A DNA stretch of 64,000 nt, taken from A37T11 sp964546645. GTDB lineage: Bacteria > Bacteroidota > Bacteroidia > Sphingobacteriales > Sphingobacteriaceae. The first letter of the stretch is position 1. Each line of letters opens with the position of its first letter. Under the pieces are notes generated by a model. That model did no database searches and was not told the DNA's origin. It worked only from the letters and a program-made list of their open reading frames with translations. Below are positions 8,853 through 17,727 of this stretch, piece by piece. The DNA is taken from contig CAZJKM010000001.1 in assembly GCA_964546645.1 (NCBI GenBank), positions 1 to 64,000 of the forward strand. The letters run 5' to 3'. The position numbers and the translations under genes were made by a program.

Positions 8853-9502
8853 ATGCAACACCTGATTTAGTGGCCCCTTTTCTGCGGCATGTAACGTACA
8901 GCACGCCGTTGTCTGAAATCAGAAACGCTATAGCCCCGCTTCAGCCGGTTGCCCTGTCGGAGGTATCCTGGAATATATTTCCGTATAAGCCTGCGGTTAC
9001 TTTTGTTATTGCACATACTCCTGATAGTATCATCCTGCGTTATAACGTAAGGGAAAGGCACATCCGGGCGGTGTACCGGAATACGAATGATCCGGTTTAT
9101 AAAGACAGTTGTGTGGAATTCTTCCTGTCTTTTGACGGGACCTCTTACTATAACCTGGAGTTTAACTGCATGGGCACCGGATTGACAGGTTACGGACCGG
9201 CAGTGCGGGATCAGCGGGAACGCCTGCCGTCATATCTTATTGAAAAGGTGTTAACGGACAGCGTTATAAATACACCAGCCTCACCCGCTGCGGATACATC
9301 GTGGGAACTGCTGCTGCATATTCCGTTTGAACTGTTTTACCGGGAAAACCTGACCGCCTTATCGGGGGAATATGTCACGGCTAACTTCTATAAATGCGGG
9401 GATGAGCTGCCGGAGCCGCATTATGTTTCCTGGAAAAGGATCGGCGTGCCGAACCCTGATTTTCACCGGCCGGAATTCTTTGGTACTTTGCTCTTCGAAT
9501 AA
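8849..9502 (+). CDS. Carbohydrate-binding family 9-like protein
   Basis: 217 residues resembling the CBM9-like beta-sandwich found alone in Bacteroidota. Recognisable blocks are VSWNIFPYKPAVTFVIAHT, a VYKDSCVEFFLSF block of the kind that lines the ligand cleft, YYNLEFNCMGT, and a C-terminal HYVSWKRIGVPNPDFHRPEFFG. There is no signal peptide, so it acts in the cytoplasm or leaves by an unknown route. The start ATG overlaps the kinase stop by 4 bp, which implies translational coupling. A sugar-binding or sugar-modifying partner of the kinase is plausible but not shown. Confidence 0.7.
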   Translation: MNATPDLVAPFLRHVTYSTPLSEIRNAIAPLQPVALSEVSWNIFPYKPAVTFVIAHTPDSIILRYNVRERHIRAVYRNTNDPVYKDSCVEFFLSFDGTSYYNLEFNCMGTGLTGYGPAVRDQRERLPSYLIEKVLTDSVINTPASPAADTSWELLLHIPFELFYRENLTALSGEYVTANFYKCGDELPEPHYVSWKRIGVPNPDFHRPEFFGTLLFE

Positions 9503-9521
9503 AAACGTTTATCTTTAGGGC

Positions 9522-10013
9522 ATGGAAACGATCATCCCGATTATTATTGCTGCTATTGTCTTCGGTTTTCAGGCGTACAGTAATTACCAGAAGGAGCAGG
9601 AGAAAGCACGCAAACGTAATCCGGGACAGTCGCGGCGGCCTGAGGGGGAAGAGCAGGCACCGCAGGAACATGCCACTCCATTCGACTGGCTGGAAGAGCT
9701 GATAGGCGAATCCCGCCCGCAGCAGATACCGGCTCCGGCCCCGCAAAGACCGGCTGAAACACCGGTTATCAGTGAGGAAGAACCTGTCCGGGACGGCGCC
9801 CGTAACCCGTACCAGTCTTATTCAGGTATGTTTTCTGAGGAAGAGTTGCACCGGAAACAACGGGAGCGGCAGCAAAAACGAAACCGGCCGAAAATTGCGC
9901 CGGTTAACCCTGCGGTATCTGAAGAAGGAAGCAGGCCCGGTCATACCGGTGAATTTGATCTGCGGGATGCTGTGATAAAAGCAGCTATACTGGAAAGGCC
10001 ATATACTTACTGA
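9522..10013 (+). CDS. Conserved small membrane-anchored protein
   Basis: 163 residues. An N-terminal hydrophobic helix (ETIIPIIIAAIVFGFQAY) anchors a long Pro/Glu/Arg-rich, low-complexity segment. A C-terminal motif FDLRDAVIKAAILERPY recurs at the end of otherwise variable Bacteroidota proteins. The layout suggests an inner-membrane anchor with a flexible linker that presents the C-terminal peptide. No function is known to me. The gene lies 19 bp after the CBM9-like gene on the same strand. Confidence 0.6.
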   Translation: METIIPIIIAAIVFGFQAYSNYQKEQEKARKRNPGQSRRPEGEEQAPQEHATPFDWLEELIGESRPQQIPAPAPQRPAETPVISEEEPVRDGARNPYQSYSGMFSEEELHRKQRERQQKRNRPKIAPVNPAVSEEGSRPGHTGEFDLRDAVIKAAILERPYTY

Positions 10014-10057
10014 AATAATTCCCTGACTATCCGTTCGTTGCCTGGGACGGAATGCTG

Positions 10058-10837
10058 TTACGGATTCAGTGTAAAGGAATCGGCATCGGGCAGGAACGGG
10101 AATTTCTCCCTGGTTTCGGTCAGATCTTTCGGATAGATCGTAAATGTATACAGGTCTTCATCTTCCGGCTTATAATAGACTACATCTCCCGCAGGGGAGA
10201 TACACATGGATCCCCCTGAATAATAGACTTCGTCACCATCATATCCCACCCGGTTTACTGCTATGACAAACGCTTGGTTTTCAATGGCCCGCGCCGGTAT
10301 CAGTGTGCGCCAGTGTGCCGAACGTCTGTCGGGCCAGCTGGCTACAAGTAAAAGGATATCATAAATGCCATTCAGGTTGCGGGTCCATACCGGAAAACGC
10401 AGGTCATAACAGATCATCGGGCAAATTTTCCATCCTTTCAGTTCAACGACTACCCGCGTCGTGCCTGCTTTAAAGTACTTGTCTTCTCCGGACAGGCAGA
10501 ATAAATGCCGTTTGTCATATTTCGTATAACTGCCATCCGGCCGCATCCATATCAGCCTATTGTAATAAGACCCCTCTTCCTCCACGATGAGGGAACCGGT
10601 AACTACACAATCGAACTTGTTGGCCTGCTCGTACATCCAATGCATCGTCCTGCCATTACTATTCTCCGCACATTTTGCAGTATTCATGGTAAACCCGGTA
10701 TTAAACATCTCTGGTAACACGATCAGGTCTGTCTTTTCCCGGATCGAAGATAGACGAAGAGCCAGATTGCTCAGGTTCTTCTCTGTATTCTCCCAGAAGA
10801 GATACGCCTGAAATGTGGTTACCTTTAGTGGGTCCAT
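10058..10837 (-). CDS. Nitrilase-family omega-amidase (YafV/Nit2-like)
   Basis: 259 residues of the carbon-nitrogen hydrolase fold with the Glu-Lys-Cys triad: Glu in VLPEMFNTGF, Lys in YDKRHLF and Cys in CPMICYDLRFPVW. The RFPVWTRN context and overall length match YafV/Nit2, which hydrolyse alpha-ketoglutaramate or alpha-keto-omega-amides left by transaminases. It acts in the cytosol. The gene stands alone, divergent from the receiver-domain gene. A general amidase role is secure; the exact substrate is inferred. Confidence 0.85.
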   Translation of the reverse strand: MDPLKVTTFQAYLFWENTEKNLSNLALRLSSIREKTDLIVLPEMFNTGFTMNTAKCAENSNGRTMHWMYEQANKFDCVVTGSLIVEEEGSYYNRLIWMRPDGSYTKYDKRHLFCLSGEDKYFKAGTTRVVVELKGWKICPMICYDLRFPVWTRNLNGIYDILLLVASWPDRRSAHWRTLIPARAIENQAFVIAVNRVGYDGDEVYYSGGSMCISPAGDVVYYKPEDEDLYTFTIYPKDLTETREKFPFLPDADSFTLNP

Positions 10838-10843
10838 ATGGTG

Positions 10844-10874
10844 TAAAGTTACAAGTTTCCTTTCCTCTTCGCAA
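10844..10874 (-). promoter_or_regulatory. Probable promoter of the omega-amidase gene
   Basis: On the minus strand TTG is followed after 20 bp by TAACTTTA, one base from TAnnTTTG, 6 bp before the ATG. Good spacing with a slightly imperfect -7 box. Confidence 0.5.
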
Positions 10875-10954
10875 ATATCAGCTCAAAAATCGGTGTGGAA
10901 GCCCCACCCTTGTATATAAGCACATTTTTCCATAAGTTTGAAAATAAAAAGTCC

Positions 10955-11323
10955 TTGAAAAAGATACTGTATATTGAGGATGATGCAGCCGTTGCTGAAG
11001 TAGTGCTGGAAATCCTTGAGTTCGAGAACTACGATGTGATTACAGATAGTGGGAGGTTTATGCACCAGCACCTGAAAAAGCAACCCATCGGACTGGTGCT
11101 GATTGATGAAGGGTTATCCTGGTGCTGGGGGAGTGATCTATGCAGAGAGATCAAGGAAAATGAATCTACAAGAGACATTCCTGTGATCATGATCTCTTCC
11201 GCCAATGAAATTGATCGTATCGCTGCCAAATGTGGAGCGGATACCTATATCCGCAAGCCATTTGACATGTACGATGTTATTGATACAGTCAATCAATATT
11301 ATCTTGACCCGGGAAAACAGTAG
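10955..11323 (+). CDS. Stand-alone response-regulator receiver protein
   Basis: A single CheY-like receiver domain of about 122 residues, with no output domain. IEDDAAV supplies the acidic pocket, the phospho-acceptor Asp is in VLIDEGLS, and the conserved Lys is in YIRKPFD. No in-frame ATG precedes the domain; TTG at 10955 gives KKILYIEDD at the expected place, while a GTG at 10895 would add 20 residues with no family similarity. No histidine kinase is adjacent, so the partner is unknown. It probably acts as a phospho-relay or protein-interaction switch. Confidence 0.75.
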   Translation: MKKILYIEDDAAVAEVVLEILEFENYDVITDSGRFMHQHLKKQPIGLVLIDEGLSWCWGSDLCREIKENESTRDIPVIMISSANEIDRIAAKCGADTYIRKPFDMYDVIDTVNQYYLDPGKQ

Positions 11324-11340
11324 CCCGTAACCGGTGCTGC

Positions 11341-12054
11341 TTACAGTTCTTTCAGTTTGATAGTACGATAGGCTACCATATCCCCGTGATCCTGTAAAGC
11401 GATTTTACCCCTGTTGTAACGGGCAAACCCTTCCCATGTCCTGAATTTGCTTTTATCCAGCATGGATTGCCATTCAGGGCTGCCGATCTGTACGTCCGCT
11501 GTCTGAATACCATTGAGCCAAAGGGTGATGCGGCCGTCCTGTTTGCGTATACGTGCCTCATTCCATTCTCCAACGGGTTTCGGTTTGGAAACCGAAGTAT
11601 CCCCGGTTAAATCATAAAGCGCACCGGCCAGGTGGTTGGGTATTTTGTTGTCAGCTGCGCTGATATTATCCAGCACCTGCATTTCAATTCCTGTCAGGTA
11701 GGTCGCCCGGTATTTCGGATCTTCTTTTACGCTGAAAATAATACCGCTGTTGCCGCCGGAGGCAATCTGCCATTCCAGCCGGAGTTCAAAATTCTCGTAT
11801 TCCGCATCGGTTACCAGATCACCGCGGTGGGCTTTATCGGAGGGTGGCGTAAAACGCAATTCGCCGTTCCGGGCACTCCAGGCGGGGGATACTTCATTCT
11901 TCAGGTAATTGTGCCATCCTTTGGTGGTTTTCCCGTCAAATAATAATACCCATCCGCTTTTCCGCTCCGCTTTGCTGAGGGTGTTGGTCCGTTGTGCCGT
12001 GGCCATGCCGGTCAGGGAAAGGGCCACCAGTAACAATAAGGTGATTTTGCTCAT
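11341..12054 (-). CDS. Exported DUF1080 (3-keto-disaccharide hydrolase-like) protein
   Basis: 237 residues with a signal peptide (MSKITLLLLVALSLTGMATAQ), then a concanavalin-like sandwich. SGWVLLFDGKTTKGWHNY, ENFELRLEWQIASGGNSGI and WNEARIRKQDGRITLWLNG are the hallmarks of DUF1080. Some members hydrolyse 3-keto-glycosides; many are unassigned. The ATG at 12054 was chosen because the signal peptide starts there; the upstream open frame is not signal-like. It would act in the periplasm or at the surface. No paired oxidoreductase is adjacent. Confidence 0.85.
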   Translation of the reverse strand: MSKITLLLLVALSLTGMATAQRTNTLSKAERKSGWVLLFDGKTTKGWHNYLKNEVSPAWSARNGELRFTPPSDKAHRGDLVTDAEYENFELRLEWQIASGGNSGIIFSVKEDPKYRATYLTGIEMQVLDNISAADNKIPNHLAGALYDLTGDTSVSKPKPVGEWNEARIRKQDGRITLWLNGIQTADVQIGSPEWQSMLDKSKFRTWEGFARYNRGKIALQDHGDMVAYRTIKLKEL

Positions 12055-12228
12055 AATGCTGCAATGATGTTTAAAAAGTTGTCCAAAATACAAAAGAAAT
12101 AGCGAACGGAATAAATGCTGGTGCATTTATAAATTTTGTTACAAAAGGCAATTTGCTGAATGAAAGAGGGCAGGCATTTTAATTGAGGGGGATATTGTTT
12201 TACCTTTACGGTCGTTATATATACAGAC

Positions 12229-14571
12229 ATGCCATTTCGTTTTCTAACGTGTATTTTCTTGTGCTTTTGTTTTCTGTTGGTTGCCGGTACTTTCATTTCG
12301 GTCCGGGCACAGCAGAAATACACCATCAGCGGGAACCTGCGCGATGCTTCGTCCGGAGAAACTCTTGCCGGTGCCACCGTAAAGATTGAAACACCCTTTG
12401 TTGCAGGGAACACGTCTAACAGCTATGGTTTTTATTCCCTGACGCTTCCGGAAGGTACGTATGATGTAATGATCTCACACGTTGGTTACCAGACGAGTGT
12501 CCGGACCGTTACGCTCAGCAGGGATCTGCGACTGGATGTTGATCTGCCTCCCGGAGAACTGCTCAGTGAAGTGGAAATCACTGCTGTTAACAGGAAGGAG
12601 CAACTGCAGCACCCACAGATGGGGGTCAATAAGCTGGCCATGACCGAGGTAAATAAAGTTCCGGTATTGTTGGGGGAACGTGATGTGTTGAAAACCATTC
12701 AGTTATTGCCGGGTGTCATGTCAGGAGGGGAGGGTAGCAGCGGCTTTTTTGTGAGAGGAGGATCTGCCGACCAGAACCTCATCCTGCTGGATGAAGCGAT
12801 GGTGTATAATGCATCACATTTGTTTGGTTTCTTTTCTACGTTCAATGCGGATGCTATTAAGGATGTAGCCCTGTATAAAGGAGGGATGCCGGCGCAGTAT
12901 GGTGGCCGGCTGGCATCGGTGGTGGATGTTACGATGTTGGACGGCAATAAAAAGCGGTTTGCCGCAGAGGGGGGTGTCGGACTGATTGCCACGCGGCTTA
13001 AAGCAGAGGGGCCGCTGGTGAAAGACCGGGGATCATTTATGATCAGTGCACGTCGGACGTATGCCGATATGTTCCTTAAGTTTTCGCAGGATACGGCCGT
13101 CAGCGGTAGCCGCCTGTATTTCTATGACCTGAACCTGAAGGCTAACTACCGGCTGAATGACAAAAATACCCTGTACCTGTCCGGTTATTTTGGCAAGGAC
13201 ATCCTGGGTTACTCGCGTCTGTTCGGCTTTGATTGGGGTAATACCACAGCAACAGCCCGCTGGAACCACATTTATAACAGCCGGCTTTTTTCGAATACCT
13301 CATTTATCGTAAGTGATTTTAATTATAATGTGAATATCTCTGCTGACAAGAATAAGTTCAGTATATCGTCCCGTATTCAGAATTATAATCTGAAGCACGA
13401 TTTCCAGTATTTTTCCGGAAACCGCAGTACCATCCGCTTTGGGATTGACCTGTTGCGGCAGCATATCTCGCCAGCCGGCATTGCCGCCAGTCAGAACGCC
13501 AATATCAATTCCCTTCATATAGAAGACCGGGTGGGGGCTGAACTGGCGGGTTACATTTCGCACGACTGGAAGGTGACGGACCGGTTGAACATGGTGTATG
13601 GCATGCGGGTGAACGGCTTCCTGCTGCTGGGGCCGGGCACTTTCCACGAATATGATGCGGATGGCGACGTTGTCTCGTCGTCGACGTATGCAGCCGGTCA
13701 GGTAGCGCGGCACTACCTGAATCTGGAGCCCCGTTTCTCGGCCAGTTATCAGGTCGACCCCCTGAGCAGTGTTAAAGCCTCTTATAACCGGAATGTGCAG
13801 AACCTGCACCAATTGTCTAATTCCACCGCTGCGCTTCCCACCGATGCCTGGGTAATGAGCAGCAACAACATACAACCCCAGATCGCCGACCAGGGGGCTG
13901 TAGGTTACTATCGTAATTTCAGTGACGACCGGTATGAATTTTCAACGGAAGTGTATTATAAGAACATGCAGCGGCAGATCGATTACAAGAATGGTGCCGA
14001 CCTGCAGGCTAATGAGCATGTGGAAGCCGATCTGCTGTTTGGTGATGGCAGGGCATACGGGATGGAATGGTACCTTAAAAAGCGGGATGGCCGGCTGAAT
14101 GGCTGGCTCAGCTATACGTTGTCACGTACGGAGCGCCGGTTTGATGATATCGACCATGGTAACTGGTTTCCGGCAAGGCAGGACCGCACGCACGATTTGT
14201 CGCTCGTCGGCATATACCAACTGGCTCCCCGGTGGAGCCTGTCCGGAAGTTTTGTTTACAGTACCGGCAATGCGGTAACATTTCCCAGTGGCAAGTATGT
14301 AGTGGGCGGCGTCACCACCTGGTATTATACGGAGCGCAATGGCTACCGGATGCCGGACTATCACCGGCTGGATCTGGGAGCAACCCTTGCTGCGAAGCCA
14401 GGAAGCCGGTTTAAATCAAGCTGGACTTTCAGTGTGTATAATGCTTATAACCGTAAAAACGCGTATATCATTGATTTCAGGGAGAGTAAACAGCAGCCGA
14501 ATACAACGGAGGCCTACCGGCTGGCATTGTTCGGCATCATACCGGCAGTAACCTGGAATTTTAAATTTTAG
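12229..14571 (+). CDS. TonB-dependent outer-membrane receptor with CarboxypepD_reg-like domain
   Basis: 780 residues. A signal peptide ends near SVRAQ. A beta-sandwich carboxypeptidase-regulatory-like domain follows (YTISGNLRDASSGETLAGATV, about 30-110). Then comes the plug (GVMSGGEGSSGFFVRGGSADQNLILLDEAMVYN, about 165-200) and a 22-strand barrel ending in the aromatic TWNFKF. It imports an unknown ligand across the outer membrane using TonB energy. The DUF4249 lipoprotein gene starts 4 bp downstream, so the two are expressed together. TACCTTTA at 12201-12208 is a possible, imperfect -7 box. Confidence 0.9.
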   Translation: MPFRFLTCIFLCFCFLLVAGTFISVRAQQKYTISGNLRDASSGETLAGATVKIETPFVAGNTSNSYGFYSLTLPEGTYDVMISHVGYQTSVRTVTLSRDLRLDVDLPPGELLSEVEITAVNRKEQLQHPQMGVNKLAMTEVNKVPVLLGERDVLKTIQLLPGVMSGGEGSSGFFVRGGSADQNLILLDEAMVYNASHLFGFFSTFNADAIKDVALYKGGMPAQYGGRLASVVDVTMLDGNKKRFAAEGGVGLIATRLKAEGPLVKDRGSFMISARRTYADMFLKFSQDTAVSGSRLYFYDLNLKANYRLNDKNTLYLSGYFGKDILGYSRLFGFDWGNTTATARWNHIYNSRLFSNTSFIVSDFNYNVNISADKNKFSISSRIQNYNLKHDFQYFSGNRSTIRFGIDLLRQHISPAGIAASQNANINSLHIEDRVGAELAGYISHDWKVTDRLNMVYGMRVNGFLLLGPGTFHEYDADGDVVSSSTYAAGQVARHYLNLEPRFSASYQVDPLSSVKASYNRNVQNLHQLSNSTAALPTDAWVMSSNNIQPQIADQGAVGYYRNFSDDRYEFSTEVYYKNMQRQIDYKNGADLQANEHVEADLLFGDGRAYGMEWYLKKRDGRLNGWLSYTLSRTERRFDDIDHGNWFPARQDRTHDLSLVGIYQLAPRWSLSGSFVYSTGNAVTFPSGKYVVGGVTTWYYTERNGYRMPDYHRLDLGATLAAKPGSRFKSSWTFSVYNAYNRKNAYIIDFRESKQQPNTTEAYRLALFGIIPAVTWNFKF

Positions 14572-14575
14572 ACAA

Positions 14576-15436
14576 ATGCGGAGAATTTTTAGAATAGTTG
14601 CAGCGGCAGCAGTCGTGTTGTGCGGAACGGTATTCATGTCGTGCGAGGACGTGATTGATATAAACCTGAAAGACAATGAACCGAAACTGGTTATTGAAGG
14701 GTGGATTGACAATAGTTTCCACGGTGAGGTCAGGATATCCAGGACGGTACCGTTTAACCAGTCTTATCCGGTAGTACGTGATTCTTTCCCGGGATCCCTG
14801 CCGGGAGTGATGTATGTGCATAATCCTGTTTCAGGAGCGGATGTCATTATCACCGAACCCGGTGTGGCTGCGCGAAGGCTGACCGAAGTAAGCCCGGGAC
14901 TATATGTTACCGCAATCACTTCTTCCAACCCGGGGTCTGCAGAGAGCACGCCTGCCAATCGTCCTTATCAGCTTTCTGTTCACGTAGACGGAGAATGGTA
15001 TGAGGCGGAATCTGTCATGCCGCCAACCGTTAAGGTGGAAACCATCGGTACGGTCAGTACAAATGTCTTCGGGGAGGAACGAAAGGGGGTTGGACTATTG
15101 TTCAGAGACCCTCCCGGCATTCCCAATTATTACCGGTACCTGCTGAATGTAAATGGCGTAACGCTTAAAACATTGTTTGTTTTCAATGATAAATACAACA
15201 ATGGTAAATCGGTAACCAGGGAACTTTTTGATTTTGATACCAGGTTGGAGGGAGGGGATGTAGTGAATGTAACCATACAATTCATCGATGCTGCTGTTTT
15301 CAGGTACTGGAACTCCCTGCAGTCAAATAACCCCGGGACTGTTGCACCAGGAAATCCAGTTTCCAATATCAGTAACGGGGCACTGGGGTATTTCAGTGCC
15401 CACTCCGTTACCCAACTGGGTACGGTTATACAATAA
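14576..15436 (+). CDS. DUF4249 lipoprotein, partner of the TonB receptor
   Basis: 286 residues with a lipoprotein signal peptide (lipobox FMSC, Cys near residue 23). The DUF4249 beginning follows: CEDVIDINLKDNEPKLVIEG and then WIDNS. DUF4249 proteins are nearly always encoded next to a TonB receptor and are thought to sit on the outer membrane as accessory subunits; the ligand is unknown. The gene starts 4 bp after the receptor stop. Its end faces yceH with a gap of 21 bp. Confidence 0.85.
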   Translation: MRRIFRIVAAAAVVLCGTVFMSCEDVIDINLKDNEPKLVIEGWIDNSFHGEVRISRTVPFNQSYPVVRDSFPGSLPGVMYVHNPVSGADVIITEPGVAARRLTEVSPGLYVTAITSSNPGSAESTPANRPYQLSVHVDGEWYEAESVMPPTVKVETIGTVSTNVFGEERKGVGLLFRDPPGIPNYYRYLLNVNGVTLKTLFVFNDKYNNGKSVTRELFDFDTRLEGGDVVNVTIQFIDAAVFRYWNSLQSNNPGTVAPGNPVSNISNGALGYFSAHSVTQLGTVIQ

Positions 15437-15457
15437 ATAAATCGTTAACGGGCTCTT

Positions 15458-16117
15458 TCAGCCCATCAGTTCTTTCATCAGCTTGCTGAATGCTTCCTTC
15501 AGTTCGGCCAACTCCTGTTCCACCATTGTCAGGCGATGTTCCAGTCCGGCGTTGCCGGTAGTACCGGGTATCTCATCCTGATACAGGCTGTCGTCCGGGT
15601 CCGGAGTCCCTCCGAGCAGATGCATATAACGCGTTTCTTTCTGGCCGGGGCGTTTCGGAAGCGAAACGACCATCACAGGGTCTTCGTTGCTGAGTTTGTC
15701 CAGGTGCTGCTGTACTTCTTCGAGCGACTCAAAGTTAAACATACGACCGGCATTGGTATTGATTTCTCCCACGGTGAGCGGGCCACGTAGCAGGAGGAGG
15801 CAGATTATACTCAGTTCAGCCGGAATGATCGGATAGGCCAGCGCCAGGTTGTGTTTGTACTTCACGACACGGCTTGACCCACCGGTGGCCGTAGCTACCA
15901 GTCCTTTTTTCTTCAGGCTGTCCAATGCATTGATAACCGTGTTGTCATCATAGTTGACTACCGGCTTCCGGCTTGACTTCTGGTTACATGCAGCTGTTAA
16001 GCTGTTCAGTGTTAACGGATAATATTCAGGGGTTGTTCTGCTTTTTTCAATTAAGCATCCTAACACACGCTGTTCTTCGGCTGTTAATAAAGGGATTGGT
16101 TTTATCGTATCTTGCAT
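15458..16117 (-). CDS. yceH: YceH-family (DUF480) protein
   Basis: 219 residues. The DUF480 fold is two winged helices; recognisable parts are LLTAEEQRVLGCLIEKSRTT, YYPLTLNSLTAACNQKSSR and the second-domain LLLRGPLTVGEINTNAGRM. The C-terminal 30 residues form a coiled coil (LEHRLTMVEQELAELKEAFS). The wording is a close match to YceH of Proteobacteria, whose exact role is not settled. It is transcribed in the same direction as the WD40 and his genes upstream, after a 69-bp junction filled with octamer repeats. Confidence 0.85.
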   Translation of the reverse strand: MQDTIKPIPLLTAEEQRVLGCLIEKSRTTPEYYPLTLNSLTAACNQKSSRKPVVNYDDNTVINALDSLKKKGLVATATGGSSRVVKYKHNLALAYPIIPAELSIICLLLLRGPLTVGEINTNAGRMFNFESLEEVQQHLDKLSNEDPVMVVSLPKRPGQKETRYMHLLGGTPDPDDSLYQDEIPGTTGNAGLEHRLTMVEQELAELKEAFSKLMKELMG

Positions 16118-16138
16118 GGGGATAATGATACGTATTAA

Positions 16139-16190
16139 TTTGAAGATTTGAAAATTTGAGGATTTGAAGATTAGCTAATGAATAAACTAA
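16139..16190 (-). repeat. Octamer tandem array between WD40 gene and yceH
   Basis: Four 8-bp units on the plus strand (TTTGAAGA, TTTGAAAA, TTTGAGGA, TTTGAAGA; 16139-16170), next to a second short block of TTAGTTTA type that runs into the WD40 gene. The WD40 stop TAG (16187-16189) is part of that second block. The TTTGARRA units point opposite to transcription here, unlike several other arrays in the window. Confidence 0.8.
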
Positions 16191-17119
16191 TCCACCAATA
16201 AACGAACATCCCAAACCATGACGATCTTGTCATCACTTACCGATACCAGCTGATTGTTCAGCGGGTTCCAGATGATGTTGTTCACGGAGAGACGGTGCGC
16301 AGGAATGTTCTTTTCCCGGCTGATGGTGCGGAGCAGCCGCAGATCAGCGGTATGCCAGAGTTTAATACTTTTGTCCCGGCTGGCTGTAGCAAGCAGGGGT
16401 AACTGCGGATGGTAGGCAAGGCCATATACGGAGAACAGGTGGGGGACAAATCCGTTGGCCAACGAAAAATCATGCGTGTGGAATACATTCAGCCGGGCAT
16501 CCCGCCCGCCCGAAAGCAAATAATGCCCGTCCGGTGAGAAACAGAGGGCCGTGATGCCCATCTGGTGTTCACGGATAACTTTCTTCAGGCTGTAGTCGTC
16601 TGCCAGGCAGATAGCTATGCTGCCGTCTTTGCTGCCAAAGGCCAGCCGGTGTTCATCGCTGCTGATGGCGATGGTTCGTATGGTTTGCGCCGATACCGGG
16701 AAATGGTACAGCAGCCGGAAATCGGTAAGGCTCCAGATCGATACACTGCCGTCCTCGGACGAAACGAGGAGCTCCTGTTTATGTACCAGTGTTTTGATAT
16801 CGAAAACGGGCTTTTGGTGGTGTTGCAACCGTACTACCGGCTTTCCCGTTGTGATGTCAGCCAGTGTCACCAGTCCGCTGCGTTCACCCACTGCCAACCA
16901 TTCGGTTCCGGGGATATGATGCAGGGCGTAGACCGATGTTTGTACCGGGAGCAGCACCCGAACAAACGCCATCGTTGTCAGGTTCCACTGAACGACCCCC
17001 TTGTCATTCCCCGCTGTGAATAACTGATCCGGGAGCGGTCCGTTTTCAACCGCAAATATGGGGTTTTGATGGCCCGTTAGTTCGCCTTTCTTTTCAATGT
17101 CCAGTGTATACGCCGGCAT
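16187..17119 (-). CDS. WD40 beta-propeller protein
   Basis: 310 residues composed almost entirely of WD40 repeats. GH...D...LW/VW blocks recur about every 40 residues (for example GHQNPIFAVENG, KPVFDIKTL, HQMGITALCFSPDGHYLLSG, ASRDKSIKLWH, SDDKIVMVWD), which fits one seven-bladed propeller. No signal peptide, so it is cytoplasmic; such propellers act as protein-interaction platforms. It begins 14 bp after hisIE and so is the ninth gene of the his transcript, yet no histidine enzyme has this fold. Its ligand is unknown. Confidence 0.8.
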   Translation of the reverse strand: MPAYTLDIEKKGELTGHQNPIFAVENGPLPDQLFTAGNDKGVVQWNLTTMAFVRVLLPVQTSVYALHHIPGTEWLAVGERSGLVTLADITTGKPVVRLQHHQKPVFDIKTLVHKQELLVSSEDGSVSIWSLTDFRLLYHFPVSAQTIRTIAISSDEHRLAFGSKDGSIAICLADDYSLKKVIREHQMGITALCFSPDGHYLLSGGRDARLNVFHTHDFSLANGFVPHLFSVYGLAYHPQLPLLATASRDKSIKLWHTADLRLLRTISREKNIPAHRLSVNNIIWNPLNNQLVSVSDDKIVMVWDVRLLVD

Positions 17120-17133
17120 ATCTTTTTTATCAG

Positions 17134-17718
17134 TTAGTGATGCCGGCTTTCCAGGTTGGCAGCAATGGTTTTCAGGGATATATTCTTTTCCCGCAACAGA
17201 ACCAGCAGGTGGAACAACAGGTCAGACGATTCATTGACCAGGTCGGCTTCTGTTTCCTTTAAAGCAGCGATTACGGTTTCCACTCCCTCTTCACCTACTT
17301 TTTGGGCAATTTTATTCAGCCCCTTCTGGCGAAGCCGGTTTATATACGATCCTTCCTGCGGATTGGTGAAGCGGCTATCCACAATTTCTTCCAGCCGGAA
17401 CAGGAAGTTCTGGTTATAGGAGGTGTTGAAGCAGCTCCGGGAACCGGTATGGCAGGTCGGCCCCGCCGGCTTTGCCAGGATCAGCACCGTATCACGGTCG
17501 CAGTCCACCTGCGTGTTCACCACTTCCAGGAAATTGCCGCTTTCCTCGCCTTTGGTCCATAATCGGTTCTTTGAACGGGAAAAGAAGGTCACCCTGCCGT
17601 CTGTACGTGTTTTCTCCCATGCTTCGGCATTCATATAGCCGAGCATCAATACTTCCAGGGTTTGGGCATCCTGTACAATAGCCGGCACCAAACCGTCTCC
17701 TTTGTTGAAATCAATCAT
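17134..17718 (-). CDS. hisIE: HisIE: phosphoribosyl-AMP cyclohydrolase / phosphoribosyl-ATP pyrophosphatase
   Basis: 194 residues catalysing steps two and three of histidine synthesis. The HisI half (about 1-110) has GRVTFFSRSKNRLWTKGEESGN and the zinc-site Cys in VDCDRD and GPTCHTG. The HisE half (about 112-194) has the all-alpha MazG-like metal motif GEEGVETVIAALK and ESSDLLFHLLVLL. The fusion is normal for the phylum. It follows hisF after 9 bp. Confidence 0.95.
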   Translation of the reverse strand: MIDFNKGDGLVPAIVQDAQTLEVLMLGYMNAEAWEKTRTDGRVTFFSRSKNRLWTKGEESGNFLEVVNTQVDCDRDTVLILAKPAGPTCHTGSRSCFNTSYNQNFLFRLEEIVDSRFTNPQEGSYINRLRQKGLNKIAQKVGEEGVETVIAALKETEADLVNESSDLLFHLLVLLREKNISLKTIAANLESRHH

Positions 17719-17727
17719 GTTCGTTTA

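Noticed and set aside
10895..10954. GTG-initiated extension of the receiver-domain protein
   Set aside because: The extra 20 residues have no receiver-domain similarity; the fold begins at the TTG at 10955.
15378..15401. Perfect 8-bp hairpin GGGCACTG/CAGTGCCC near the end of the DUF4249 gene
   Set aside because: It lies within the coding sequence and has no T-tract, so a terminator call is not supported.
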